DNA of 64,000 nucleotides, taken from NCBI GenBank assembly GCA_944389975.1, contig CALXOH010000018.1:1-64000 (forward strand), read 5' to 3'. A model generated the notes under the pieces. It saw only the letters and a list, made by a program, of their open reading frames with translations, was not told where the DNA came from and ran no database searches. Made by a program: the position numbers and the translations under genes. Shown piece by piece: positions 17,260 to 25,898 of the stretch (its first letter is position 1; the number at the start of each line of letters is the position of its first letter). The DNA is from an uncultured Spirochaetaceae bacterium. Its GTDB lineage: Bacteria > Spirochaetota > Spirochaetia > Sphaerochaetales > Sphaerochaetaceae.

Positions 17260-17854
17260 CTACAGATCTTCCCTCGTCAAGCAACTTCAATAGTTCTGCA
17301 GTCGATTCGACATCAAGTTCACCACTCTCAAGTGTGATGTCAACGTATCCGTCGAGCATTGAAATGGTGCGCTCCAATACGTTTTGGTTTTCACACGCAT
17401 TCCCCTTTTCCAATACCACTACGGGCTTGGGGCTGTAGAAAGTGACTCCATCGACATAGGTTGATGCAAGCGGCATCTTGGATAGGCTATCGGTCGAGAG
17501 ATACATGACGCGTATATCTTTCACCCCGGAAAGGGCATGTGAAAGATCATCTGACAAGAGGCTCGATGAGGCTTTTGTGCCTTTCGCCATCACTATACCC
17601 TTGGAAAAACTTATTGAAATGCCAGTGGAAACATCCGAATCGATATCCGGAAGGGTCGACGCAAACTCCTCCACTCCAGCCTTCAGCATCCCACCGACAC
17701 TGTCGCGTGCGAACGAAGAGATGAGCAAGGGACGCTTCTTCATTGAAAAAAGAGCTTTGGCAACCCAAAGTCCCGGGCCCACTGGGGACGAGGAGAACCT
17801 TCCGTCCTTTTCTTCCGAAAAGAGTAAATCGACTTCTGAAAAGATTGCAATCAT
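17231..17854 (-). CDS. PfkB/ribokinase-like protein, short
   Basis: 207 residues. The first part resembles PfkB-family kinases (SSPVGPGLWVAKALFSM then LLISSFARDSVGGMLKAGV, which recall the substrate-binding glycine region and VGxDxxG). The protein is about 100 residues shorter than PfkB enzymes, and the anion-hole/catalytic motif (DTxGAGD) is not present, so it is probably not an active kinase. A -10 hexamer (TATCAT) 6 nt before the ATG and no Shine-Dalgarno suggest a leaderless mRNA. It is co-transcribed with apbE. Confidence 0.6.
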   Translation of the reverse strand: MIAIFSEVDLLFSEEKDGRFSSSPVGPGLWVAKALFSMKKRPLLISSFARDSVGGMLKAGVEEFASTLPDIDSDVSTGISISFSKGIVMAKGTKASSSLLSDDLSHALSGVKDIRVMYLSTDSLSKMPLASTYVDGVTFYSPKPVVVLEKGNACENQNVLERTISMLDGYVDITLESGELDVESTAELLKLLDEGRSVDEALEKVRR

Positions 17855-17918
17855 GAAATGATGATAACAAAATCAAGGGTAGCTAAACACCCTTCTTCCG
17901 TCACTTTTTCCTCTGGTC

Positions 17919-17924
17919 TATAAT
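17919..17924 (+). promoter_or_regulatory. Consensus -10 hexamer, leaderless start of the 17932 gene
   Basis: TATAAT followed by exactly 7 nt and the ATG at 17932. The -35 is weak (TTCCGT at 17896-17901). Confidence 0.55.
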
Positions 17925-17931
17925 TGCTTTC

Positions 17932-18357
17932 ATGCAAATCAAGAAAGTCGACTGGATAGGAAAACCCGGAAGCGTAAGGGTGAATGCGCACTCACTTCGC
18001 TTCATCGACGAGAAAACATCGTACGCCCTATACACGATCGGGGAATGCGATTCGCTCAGGCTTGTGCGATGTGGAACGGGCATATCTTTCGCTCTTCTAC
18101 ATACGGACAAGGATTACATCCTCATCTCTAAAGAGGATGCTACGATATCATTTGCCGGCTCACTGACGAAAGTCGAACTCAAGTGTCCCGATGTAGTCAT
18201 CGTAAAAAAGGAAGGCGGGAAAGTAACGTTTTCAACAGAAGAGGGAAAGGTGTTGGCTTCTTTTTCCTATCATGCGCTTTTCAAATCGACATCGATAGGT
18301 TTCAAAACATCAGCATCGGGCTTTGAGACGACCCTCTCGTTCTTCCAAGAAAGTTGA
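17932..18357 (+). CDS. Hypothetical small beta-rich protein
   Basis: 141 residues, no signal peptide and no recognised domain. It reads as alternating short strands (for example VKFT- and VELK-like runs), so an all-beta fold is likely. A consensus TATAAT 7 nt before the ATG supports transcription from its own leaderless promoter. glnS follows 43 nt later with its own ribosome binding site. Confidence 0.65.
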   Translation: MQIKKVDWIGKPGSVRVNAHSLRFIDEKTSYALYTIGECDSLRLVRCGTGISFALLHTDKDYILISKEDATISFAGSLTKVELKCPDVVIVKKEGGKVTFSTEEGKVLASFSYHALFKSTSIGFKTSASGFETTLSFFQES

Positions 18358-18400
18358 TTGGATGGTAATATCAGGGGAAATTGGATTCAGGAGAACTCTT

Positions 18401-20080
18401 ATGGAAGAAAGACCATTGAATTTTCTCGAGAAGATAATCGAGGATGACCTAAAGAACAACAGGGTGCCGGGGGGAAAGATCGTAACGAGGTTTCCACCTG
18501 AACCGAACGGGTATCTCCACATCGGACATATAAAAAGCATAGTAATCAACTTCGGACTGGCAGAGAAGTACGGGGGAAAGTGTCATCTCAGGCTCGATGA
18601 CACAAACCCTGCAAAGGAAGAGACCGAGTACATCGATTCCATCAAGGAAGACATCAAGTGGCTTGGCTACTCCTGGGGAAATGACGAGTACTACGCATCC
18701 GACTACTATGACAAGCTCTACGAGATTGCAATCAACCTCATAAAGGAAGGGAAAGCATACGTCGACAGCCTCTCTGCAGAGGAGATGAAAGAGTACAGGG
18801 GAACGCTCACCGAAGGTGGAAAGGAAAGCCCTGACAGGAACCGCCCGATAGAAGAGAACCTCCGCCTCTTTGAAGAGATGAGGGAGGGAAAGTATCCTGA
18901 AGGGAAGTACACTCTGAGGGCGAAGATCGACATGCAGAGCCCGAACATCAACCTCCGCGATCCTGCGCTTTACAGGATCAAGTATGCCGAACACCCGAGG
19001 ACTGGCAAGAAGTGGTGCATCTACCCGATGTATGACTTCACGCACCCGATAAGCGATGCGATCGAGGGGATCACGCACTCGATATGCACGCTTGAGTTCG
19101 AGGACCACAGGCCTGCATACGACTGGGCCACGAGCATCGACGGAATTGAATTCACACCCCATCAGTACGAGTTTGCAAGGCTGAATATCTCATACCTGCT
19201 GATGAGCAAGCGAAAGCTTCTCTACCTTGTGAACAACAACTTCGTAACAGGCTGGGATGATCCGAGGATGCCTACGATTTCAGGTGTAAGGCGAAGGGGT
19301 TACTCTCCTGAGTCGATGAAGGATTTCGTAACCAGAGTCGGAGTTGCAAAGGTTGAAAGCATGGTCGACTATGCCTTGATGGAGTTCTGCGTCAGGGAAG
19401 ACCTGAACAAGAGGGCAAAGAGGTTGATGGCGGTACTCGATCCGGTGGAACTGGTTATCGACAACTACCCGGAAGGCAAGGTCGAATATTTCGAAGCTGT
19501 CGACAACCCGGAAGATGAGAACTCCAAGACCCACATGATACCTTTCTCGAAGCACCTTTACATCGAACGGGAGGATTTCATGGAAACCCCGGTCAAGGGC
19601 TACCACAGGCTATACATCGGGAACGAAGTAAGGCTCAAGTATGCATACTACGTAAAGGCAACGAGCGTTGAGAAAGACGAGAATGGAAAGATCACTGTAA
19701 TCCATGCAACGTATGATCCGGAAAGCAGGGGAGGTACCACGCCTGACGGAAGGAAAGTCAAGGGTACGAGCCACTGGGTCGACGCATCAAGCGCACTCAA
19801 AGTCGAGGTAAGGCAGTACGACAAGCTCTTCAAGAGCGAAGTGCCCGGAGCAAAGACCGGCAACTACCTTGACGACCTCAATCCCGATTCACTGATCGTA
19901 CTGAACGATGCGTACGTCGAAGAGGAAGCGAAGAACGTAAAGCTTGGAGAATACCTCCAGTTCATAAGAAACGGCTACTACATCCTCGACAAGGACACTA
20001 CGGAAGACCACCTGGTGTTCAACCGCACGTGTACGCTCAAGGACAGCTGGTCGAAGGAAAAAGCCAAGATGGGCCTTTGA
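18401..20080 (+). CDS. glnS: Glutaminyl-tRNA synthetase
   Basis: 559 residues. Class I catalytic motifs are present: HIGH as PEPNGYLHIGH near residue 40 and KMSKS-like LMSKRKL near 270. The tRNA-recognising insert and the two C-terminal anticodon-binding beta-barrels are at full length. It charges tRNA-Gln directly. I use ATG 18401 because AGGAG sits 7 nt upstream; the in-frame codon at 18323 overlaps the previous gene and has no site. Confidence 0.97.
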   Translation: MEERPLNFLEKIIEDDLKNNRVPGGKIVTRFPPEPNGYLHIGHIKSIVINFGLAEKYGGKCHLRLDDTNPAKEETEYIDSIKEDIKWLGYSWGNDEYYASDYYDKLYEIAINLIKEGKAYVDSLSAEEMKEYRGTLTEGGKESPDRNRPIEENLRLFEEMREGKYPEGKYTLRAKIDMQSPNINLRDPALYRIKYAEHPRTGKKWCIYPMYDFTHPISDAIEGITHSICTLEFEDHRPAYDWATSIDGIEFTPHQYEFARLNISYLLMSKRKLLYLVNNNFVTGWDDPRMPTISGVRRRGYSPESMKDFVTRVGVAKVESMVDYALMEFCVREDLNKRAKRLMAVLDPVELVIDNYPEGKVEYFEAVDNPEDENSKTHMIPFSKHLYIEREDFMETPVKGYHRLYIGNEVRLKYAYYVKATSVEKDENGKITVIHATYDPESRGGTTPDGRKVKGTSHWVDASSALKVEVRQYDKLFKSEVPGAKTGNYLDDLNPDSLIVLNDAYVEEEAKNVKLGEYLQFIRNGYYILDKDTTEDHLVFNRTCTLKDSWSKEKAKMGL

Positions 20081-20089
20081 TGATTCCAT

Positions 20090-20113
20090 CCCCTCTCCGG
20101 AGGGGAATTTTAA
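20090..20113 (+). terminator. Intrinsic terminator after glnS
   Basis: Stem CCCCTC/GAGGGG (20090-20095 and 20100-20105) with a TCCG loop, followed by AATTTTAAT. It starts 10 nt after the glnS stop codon. Confidence 0.75.
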
Positions 20114-20151
20114 TCCCCAAACATTCAGTATGCTTATAGAAGAGGTACTCG

Positions 20152-21075
20152 ATGAAAAAACTGATTCCTTTGCTTATTTTACTTTCAATGATTTGCTCAT
20201 GTGCTGACACGCCCGAAAGCGGGAAAGTACCGGCTCCGGTATTCATAAATGATGCCCAAACTACACAAGAAAGAGCACTCGACATCAATGTGGATATTAC
20301 CGACAGTAATAATTCGCGAAAAGAAGAAGCAAGGGTCATGTACTACACAGAGTTTCCTTTGATCTCTTCTTTCATCCCGAATGGCGCGCGAATCGGAGAA
20401 GAGATCAGATCGGATATTGCCACAGACTCCATATGCCTTTCAGTGACAAAGGTTGGAAACATAATCATATACGAAGGTCAGACCGATGACGATATATATG
20501 TTCGCATCACTTTGGATACCGAGACAAATACTTTTGATTACAAACAGGTTGCGATTGCTGATGTCACTTTAATGACCTCAGGTCCATCCACGGAAGACAC
20601 TGTTACTTCCAACTTGAAATATTCATTCATTACAGAAGGAACAGATATGAAAGTTCATGAAGATGGTGGGATTGAAGGCGCTGTCAGGGCCCTATATTTC
20701 AGAAAGAATGACGAAAAAACGAATCCGGAGCGAATGATTGATGTCGAGATGCTCAAAGAAGAGATGTACTCGGACGGGAATACACATGCGATTGCAATGC
20801 TAGGGAATTACCAAATGAATGAGTCTGCAACAATCGTGAATGAGATTCCGACTTTGACCGAAATGAAAGAAATGTCTATTGATTCTTTTGAAAGTCAATT
20901 ATCAAAGGCAAATCCTAATATCTGTCTCTACTTTCATAATGAGAATGGTTTTGACTCGGCAAAGCTAGAAAATGATAGTGATCCTGATGATTACACTGAG
21001 GAACTTACATTCTTGCAAACCAAAGCAAACGAGCTTTTTGGTGAAGGCAAGTGGGAGCTTTCGATACAAGAATAA
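20152..21075 (+). CDS. Hypothetical lipoprotein
   Basis: 307 residues. Lipoprotein signal with lipobox ICSC, cysteine near residue 17. No recognised domain; the sequence is acidic, with a C-terminal ELFGEGKWEL. Ribosome binding site GAAGAGG precedes the ATG. Base use is slightly more AT-rich than neighbouring housekeeping genes. Function unknown; probably periplasmic or surface-anchored. Confidence 0.8.
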   Translation: MKKLIPLLILLSMICSCADTPESGKVPAPVFINDAQTTQERALDINVDITDSNNSRKEEARVMYYTEFPLISSFIPNGARIGEEIRSDIATDSICLSVTKVGNIIIYEGQTDDDIYVRITLDTETNTFDYKQVAIADVTLMTSGPSTEDTVTSNLKYSFITEGTDMKVHEDGGIEGAVRALYFRKNDEKTNPERMIDVEMLKEEMYSDGNTHAIAMLGNYQMNESATIVNEIPTLTEMKEMSIDSFESQLSKANPNICLYFHNENGFDSAKLENDSDPDDYTEELTFLQTKANELFGEGKWELSIQE

Positions 21076-21094
21076 TTGGAACGCAACTACTATC

Positions 21095-21125
21095 AAAGTG
21101 GAGGAATTTGGAACGCCTCCACTTT
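21095..21125. terminator. Bidirectional hairpin between convergent genes
   Basis: Perfect 10-bp stem AAAGTGGAGG (21095-21104) / CCTCCACTTT (21116-21125), loop 11 nt. It lies between a plus-strand lipoprotein gene and the minus-strand ATPase, so it can end both transcripts. Confidence 0.75.
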
Positions 21126-21131
21126 CTCATC

Positions 21132-22301
21132 TCAAATGATCTTGCCCTCCCATAGATCTGAAAGGAATTCCTTCCATGGATATACAAGGAAAGTTCCATC
21201 CACCAGCCGTTTTCTCTCCTCTCGTGAGACTATGATGTATTTTTTTGCTATTCCTTCTTCAAAGAACGCAGAAAGTCCCCTGAAATCTCTTTTGACAAGA
21301 GCTTTTGCGGTTTTGAATTCTAGTGCAACTTCATCACCTATGATCGCATCCACTTCAAAACCACCAGTGCTACGCCAGAAGGAAAGCGGGTATTTCCTAT
21401 CTTTTTCAGTGTAACTCAAGTATGCTCTGATCTCATTCAAAAGAAACATCTCAAAGAATATTCCGTATTCAGTCTGATTCTCCCTAGGAGGATTTAAATT
21501 CAGAATGGAACGAAGTACTCCGACATCGAAAAGGTAATACTTTGCAGTCACTATCGGTTTTCTTTTCTTTGTCTTCGTAAAAGGCGATAGTTCAAACCCC
21601 AGAAGTGTATCGGTAAGTATCTGATACCACTCTCTGATTGAAGTCTTCGATAGACCGACATCGCTGGCTATGTTCGAGAAGTTCAGAATGATGCCAGTCG
21701 ACAAGGTAGCAATTTCAAGGAACTTTGAAAACGCTGGAAGATTACGAACAACCCCTTCGCTTTGGATTTCATCGTACAGATATGTATCAACGTAATCTTC
21801 AAGAACAGAATCCGGATCGTCAGATAAATATGCAGAAGGAAGAAGACCAGAGTAAAATATATGGTCCAAGGAGTAATCAATATTGCAAACTTCGGGATAG
21901 ACAAAAGGGAACATGTAGCATTTGCCGGCTCTTCCCCCAAGGAGATTAACGCCGCTTCGCACAAATTTCCTTGCACTTGATCCGGTCAAAAGAAAGCGTA
22001 GCCCCTTGTTCTACTCAATCAGGCGATGGACTTCATCCAATAGATCAGGTACCTTTTGAATCTCATCAATCACGACTATCCCTTCACTCTTTTCGAGGGC
22101 CATGACTTCCTCATACAAAATCCCAGGCTCTCTCTCAGCCTGTCGTCTGATCCTTGTATTCAGCAAATCCCATCTTAAGATTACATCATCCGATAGTTCG
22201 CTGGAGATATACGACGTCTTACCAGTCGAACGAGGACCAAAAAAGAATTGACTTTTCCGCACTAATTTGGAGGCTGTATTCACTTTCCGTTTGATATACA
22301 T
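21132..22301 (-). pseudogene. AAA/DUF4143 ATPase interrupted by an amber codon (ATPase 3)
   Basis: Reads as one 389-codon gene except for a single in-frame TAG at 22013-22011. Upstream of it are Walker A (GPRSTGKTS) and Walker B (IVVIDEIQKVP); downstream are the sensor (FLLTGSSARK), the winged-helix segment and the nuclease-like core (FEVDAI, ALEFKTAK). The reading frame is otherwise open, so the lesion is recent. Close relative of ATPase 1, with shared NLLGGRAGK, YLSDDPD and VVRNLPAF-type motifs. The start ATG 22301 has an AGAGG ribosome binding site. A 285-residue C-terminal piece could only be made by internal initiation. Confidence 0.85.
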
Positions 22302-22326
22302 GTTCTACCTCTAGTATCAGTGTAGC

Positions 22327-22359
22327 ATAATAATCGCAACCAATACTTCCGATTATTAT
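22327..22359. repeat. 10-bp inverted repeat between ATPase 3 and the antitoxin gene
   Basis: ATAATAATCG at 22327-22336 and CGATTATTAT at 22350-22359, spacer 13 bp. It lies in the divergent promoter region and could be the operator of either the ATPase or the toxin-antitoxin pair. Confidence 0.65.
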
Positions 22360-22434
22360 CATTTTGAATGAAGGTATATACAACTGTGTTGCTGATTGTA
22401 TCACACTCGTGTATATTATTTATGGGAGCAAATC

Positions 22435-22707
22435 ATGGAATTCTTTTCGGCAAGAGAACTGAGAACAAATACGAAATCAATATGGGACAATCTCGCAAAA
22501 GACAACGATGTCGTCATAACGAACAACGGAAAACCCTATGCACTGATGATGGGAATACCAGAGGGAAGGTTTGATGAAACTGTACGTGCGATCAGACAAG
22601 CCAAAGCGATTGCAGCGATGGAAAAGATGAGGAATAGCGCAGCAAAAAGTGGATTCATGTCGGATGAGGAAATCGAGAATGCCATAAAGGATGCGAGAAA
22701 AGAATGA
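22435..22707 (+). CDS. Phd/YefM-like antitoxin
   Basis: 90 residues. The N-terminal FSARELRTNTKSIWDNLAKD and the following VVITNNGKPYALMM match the Phd/YefM fold, in which the N-terminus binds DNA and the C-terminal helix neutralises the toxin. I start it at ATG 22435, where GGGAG lies 7 nt upstream. The stop overlaps the start of the PIN gene (ATGA). Expected to repress its own operon. Confidence 0.85.
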   Translation: MEFFSARELRTNTKSIWDNLAKDNDVVITNNGKPYALMMGIPEGRFDETVRAIRQAKAIAAMEKMRNSAAKSGFMSDEEIENAIKDARKE

Positions 22708-23096
22708 ACGTTGTACTTGATACAAATGTACTTGTATCGGCAATGCTCTCCCCCGGACGTAAGGCATACAGCATACTGCAAGCTGTCATCTTCGGTGACT
22801 TCCAAATCATTTACGACTACAGGATCATGGATGAATACAAAGATGTGTTGCATTACAAGAAATTCGGATTTGAAGAGAATGACATAGAAGCCGTATTGAC
22901 CCCTATAAGGGAATACGGACTGAATATTGTCGCACATCCAATCAAGAATATTGCATTCACCGATGAATCTGACAGAAAGTTCTTTGAGGTCGCAAAGAGT
23001 GCTGATGCCGTACTAGTAACAGGAAACTTGAAACACTACCCCGAAGATTTTCTGGTAATGAGCGTATCAGACTTCCATGTACGTTTTATTGGATGA
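22704..23096 (+). CDS. PIN-domain toxin (VapC-like ribonuclease)
   Basis: 130 residues of the COG1569-type PIN family. Acidic catalytic residues are seen as NVVLDTNVLVSAML (Asp 6), MDEYKDVL, DESDRKFFEVA and the VLVTGN strand. It would cleave RNA with Mg2+ when freed from its antitoxin. It overlaps the Phd-type gene by 4 nt, the usual order for a type II module. Pairing of a Phd antitoxin with a PIN toxin is a known combination. Confidence 0.87.
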   Translation: MNVVLDTNVLVSAMLSPGRKAYSILQAVIFGDFQIIYDYRIMDEYKDVLHYKKFGFEENDIEAVLTPIREYGLNIVAHPIKNIAFTDESDRKFFEVAKSADAVLVTGNLKHYPEDFLVMSVSDFHVRFIG

Positions 23097-23190
23097 ATCT
23101 TATGAGACAGCCCGGCATCATATGGTGAATCGTTTCCAAGCATTGCCCTCGCTTTTGAGTACGAATATTCACATTATCAAATATGTATAA

Positions 23191-23754
23191 TCAAAGTATC
23201 GGTTCGATGACGGCCCTGAAATACACATCAAGTTCTTCAGGTTTCTCTTTCATTCCTCTATTGATCCACCAGAGAACCATCTCAACAAAACTTCCTGAGA
23301 TGTGATTTATGAGAAATGCATGAGGAATGCTTTCATCATCCACGCGGTAATCCTTCATCACGCTGCTCTCCACCAGTTCGTTCATACTGTCCTTGAAATA
23401 GCGGATGAACAAATCGTTGTTGCTGCTTGAGAGGAGCGGAATGATGTTCCTGCCATCTTCCTTGAGATGTTGCAACAGATGACAGAAAACCGGCAGGGGA
23501 GCATTCTTTTCCGAGTACAATCCGTGGGTGTGCGCATAATCCGATGCGCTCTGGATGATGTGTGAAAAGAGCTTCTCGCAAAGCGCTCTCAAGAGATCAT
23601 CCTTTGTCTCGAAATGCGCATAGAATGTAGTTCTGCCGACATTTGCCTCATCTATGATCTCCTGCACGGAGATCCTGCTGTAGCTCTTCTTGGTCAAAAG
23701 CTCGCTGAACGCATCGAGAATCGCTTTCCTTGTCTTTTGCTTTCTTCTATCCAT
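23191..23754 (-). CDS. TetR/AcrR family transcriptional regulator
   Basis: 187 residues. The N-terminal helix-turn-helix is canonical: RKAILDAFSELL, ISVQEIIDEANVGRTTFYAHFETKDDLL. The C-terminal ligand domain resembles the TetR_C_7/8 type (YFRAVIEPIL end). I start it at ATG 23754, where AAAGAGG lies 5 nt upstream, rather than at 23772 or 23811. It is divergent from the heavy-metal ATPase gene and probably regulates it, though TetR repressors for P-type ATPases are less common than MerR or ArsR. Confidence 0.85.
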   Translation of the reverse strand: MDRRKQKTRKAILDAFSELLTKKSYSRISVQEIIDEANVGRTTFYAHFETKDDLLRALCEKLFSHIIQSASDYAHTHGLYSEKNAPLPVFCHLLQHLKEDGRNIIPLLSSSNNDLFIRYFKDSMNELVESSVMKDYRVDDESIPHAFLINHISGSFVEMVLWWINRGMKEKPEELDVYFRAVIEPIL

Positions 23755-23923
23755 CGCCCTCTTTCCATACATTTTTGCGAAAGTGTTCCATAAGGAACAA
23801 GTAAGCAACATTGACCATTGAGTTCCAATGCTTCTTGTGCATACTTGGAAAAGTAAAGATGTTTACACTTTCAAACTTATTTTATGGCGTTGGTGTTTTG
23901 CAATCAACTACGGAGGATACAGC

Positions 23924-25804
23924 GTGCTGAAACGTTTTTGTGATTTTCTCTCAAGGCTTCCAATGACTATCGTTGCAGGTGCCTTCCTTCTGTTGGATCT
24001 GATCCCCCACATTACGGGAAAGAGTTCGAACTTGCTGCCATTTGACCCTGCCTGGGTCACTGTTTTCATCAGTGGCATTCCACTACTCTACCTTGCTCTT
24101 TGGAGAGTCGTTCACAACAAGGGAATCAGCAAGATCTCATCGGCACTGCTTATTTCCATCGCGATGTTTGCAGCAATCGCAATCGGAGACCTTTTCGCAG
24201 CAGGCGAAGTCGTATTCATCATGGCAATCGGTGCGCTACTGGAGGAGGCAACGACAAACAGGGCGAAGAAAGGATTGAAGAATCTCATAAGCCTTGTTCC
24301 AGCGAAAGGGCGCATAATCAGAGACGGAAAAGAGGAGTTGATCGATGCAGGGAAGATCGAAAAGGGGGATGTTGTACGCATCCTCCCGGGCGAGACGATA
24401 CCAGTTGATGGAGTTGTCATAAGCGGCGAGACATCGATCGACCAGGCTGTCATCACAGGGGAGTCCCTCCCTGTCGACAAGAGCGTCGGGGACAGCGTTT
24501 TCTGCGGCACGATAAACAGATTCGGGGCAGTCGATATCACCGCGACAAACGTAGGAGAAGAGAGTTCGATCAAAAAGCTTATCCGCATGGTGGAGGAGGC
24601 TGAAAAGAAACAGGCGCCGATGCAGCGTATTGCAGACAAGGCGGCAAGCTACCTGGTTCCCGTTGCACTTCTGATCGCAGTTCTATCCTACGCCTTCTCA
24701 GGCAATATCGTAACGGCAGTGACCGTGCTTGTCGTCTTCTGTCCATGCGCACTTGTACTGGCCACTCCGACAGCAATCATGGCGGCAATCGGACAGGCCA
24801 CGAAACATGGTGTGATAATCAAATCAGGGGAAGCGCTTGAGAAGATGGGAAAAGTCGACACCATCGCTTTCGACAAGACAGGCACGTTGACATACGGGCG
24901 CCTTGAAGTCTCTTCTATCCTCTCATTTGACAGTGCAATCAGTGAAGATGAATTACTATCCATTGTCTCTTCCGCGGAGAAAAGGAGCGAACATCCGCTT
25001 GGAAAAGCGATCGTCGCATCAGCAGAAGCAAAGGTTGCCAAGATCGCCGAACCTACCCTTTTCAGAATGAACGCAGGAAAAGGAGTTTATGCAGAGTTTG
25101 AAGGTCACAAATTATTCTGTGGAAGCGAAAAATTCATCGAAGAAAACGGAATTGGAATCAGAGATGAAGTCAAGAATGCATTGACTCGTCTCAGAAACGA
25201 GGGGAAGGCATCGGTCATCGTGGCAGATGGGGGAAAGTGCATCGGCATCATCGCACTATCCGATGTAATCCGATCCGAAGCTGAGAAGATGATATCGGAT
25301 CTGAAAGCGATGAACACCCGCGCTGTTTTGCTCACAGGCGATAATGCAAAGACGGCAGAATACTTTGCAAGACAAGTGGGTATATCGGAAGTGAATGCAG
25401 AACTCCTTCCAGAGGAAAAGGTCAATGCAATAGAAAAACTCCAAAGTGAAAACCACAAGGTATGCATGATCGGAGACGGAGTCAACGATGCACCTGCACT
25501 GAAGAGTGCCGACGTAAGCGTTGCAATGGGAAACATGGGAAGCGATATCGCAATCGATGCAGCCGACGTTGCCTTGATAAGCGACGACATATCGAAAATC
25601 CCGTACCTCAAGTGGCTTTCAAACGAGGCAGTCAAAACGATCAAGATCAGCATTACGCTTTCGATGACAATCAACTTCATCGCGATTGTATTGTCGCTGA
25701 TGGAAGTGCTGACGCCCACGACTGGTGCGCTTGTGCATAACGCAGGTTCATGCTTCGTCGTCTTGATCGCAGCGTTGCTTTACGACAAGAAATACAAGGA
25801 ATGA
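23924..25804 (+). CDS. Heavy-metal-transporting P1B-type ATPase
   Basis: 626 residues starting at GTG 23924, which has CGGAGG 7 nt upstream. Motifs in order: actuator TGES, metal-site CPCALVLATP, phosphorylation DKTGTLT, HP-locus SEHPLGKAI, ATP-binding GDNAKTA and hinge GDGVNDAPAL. The last helix carries HNAGSCFVVL. It lacks an N-terminal HMA metal-binding domain. CPC with this last helix fits Zn/Cd/Pb or Cu exporters; I cannot choose. It would pump metal out of the cytoplasm. Confidence 0.93.
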   Translation: MLKRFCDFLSRLPMTIVAGAFLLLDLIPHITGKSSNLLPFDPAWVTVFISGIPLLYLALWRVVHNKGISKISSALLISIAMFAAIAIGDLFAAGEVVFIMAIGALLEEATTNRAKKGLKNLISLVPAKGRIIRDGKEELIDAGKIEKGDVVRILPGETIPVDGVVISGETSIDQAVITGESLPVDKSVGDSVFCGTINRFGAVDITATNVGEESSIKKLIRMVEEAEKKQAPMQRIADKAASYLVPVALLIAVLSYAFSGNIVTAVTVLVVFCPCALVLATPTAIMAAIGQATKHGVIIKSGEALEKMGKVDTIAFDKTGTLTYGRLEVSSILSFDSAISEDELLSIVSSAEKRSEHPLGKAIVASAEAKVAKIAEPTLFRMNAGKGVYAEFEGHKLFCGSEKFIEENGIGIRDEVKNALTRLRNEGKASVIVADGGKCIGIIALSDVIRSEAEKMISDLKAMNTRAVLLTGDNAKTAEYFARQVGISEVNAELLPEEKVNAIEKLQSENHKVCMIGDGVNDAPALKSADVSVAMGNMGSDIAIDAADVALISDDISKIPYLKWLSNEAVKTIKISITLSMTINFIAIVLSLMEVLTPTTGALVHNAGSCFVVLIAALLYDKKYKE

Positions 25805-25820
25805 GAGTGCAATATCACAA

Positions 25821-25862
25821 TTTTGTCATCACTTCAGAGCCCAAGCCGAGGTGATGACAAAA
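25821..25862. terminator. Bidirectional terminator between P-type ATPase and ATPase 4
   Basis: Stem of about 15 bp (TTTTGTCATCACTTC at 25821-25835 with GAGGTGATGACAAAA at 25848-25862, one G-T pair), 12-nt loop. U-runs are formed on both strands by the stem ends. Confidence 0.85.
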
Positions 25863-25898
25863 ACATGGCAACAAACGAAATCTCAAAAGCTTGTAGAC

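Noticed and set aside
18449-19162. A 237-codon open frame antisense to glnS
   Set aside because: Shadow of a strongly conserved gene, with no promoter, ribosome binding site or recognisable domain. The same holds for long antisense frames within uvrB, htrA and the P-type ATPase.
22011-22013. Programmed amber recoding (pyrrolysine or suppressor) in ATPase 3
   Set aside because: A single case without stimulating structure or tRNA evidence. All other genes in the window that end in TAG use it as a normal stop, so a nonsense mutation is simpler.
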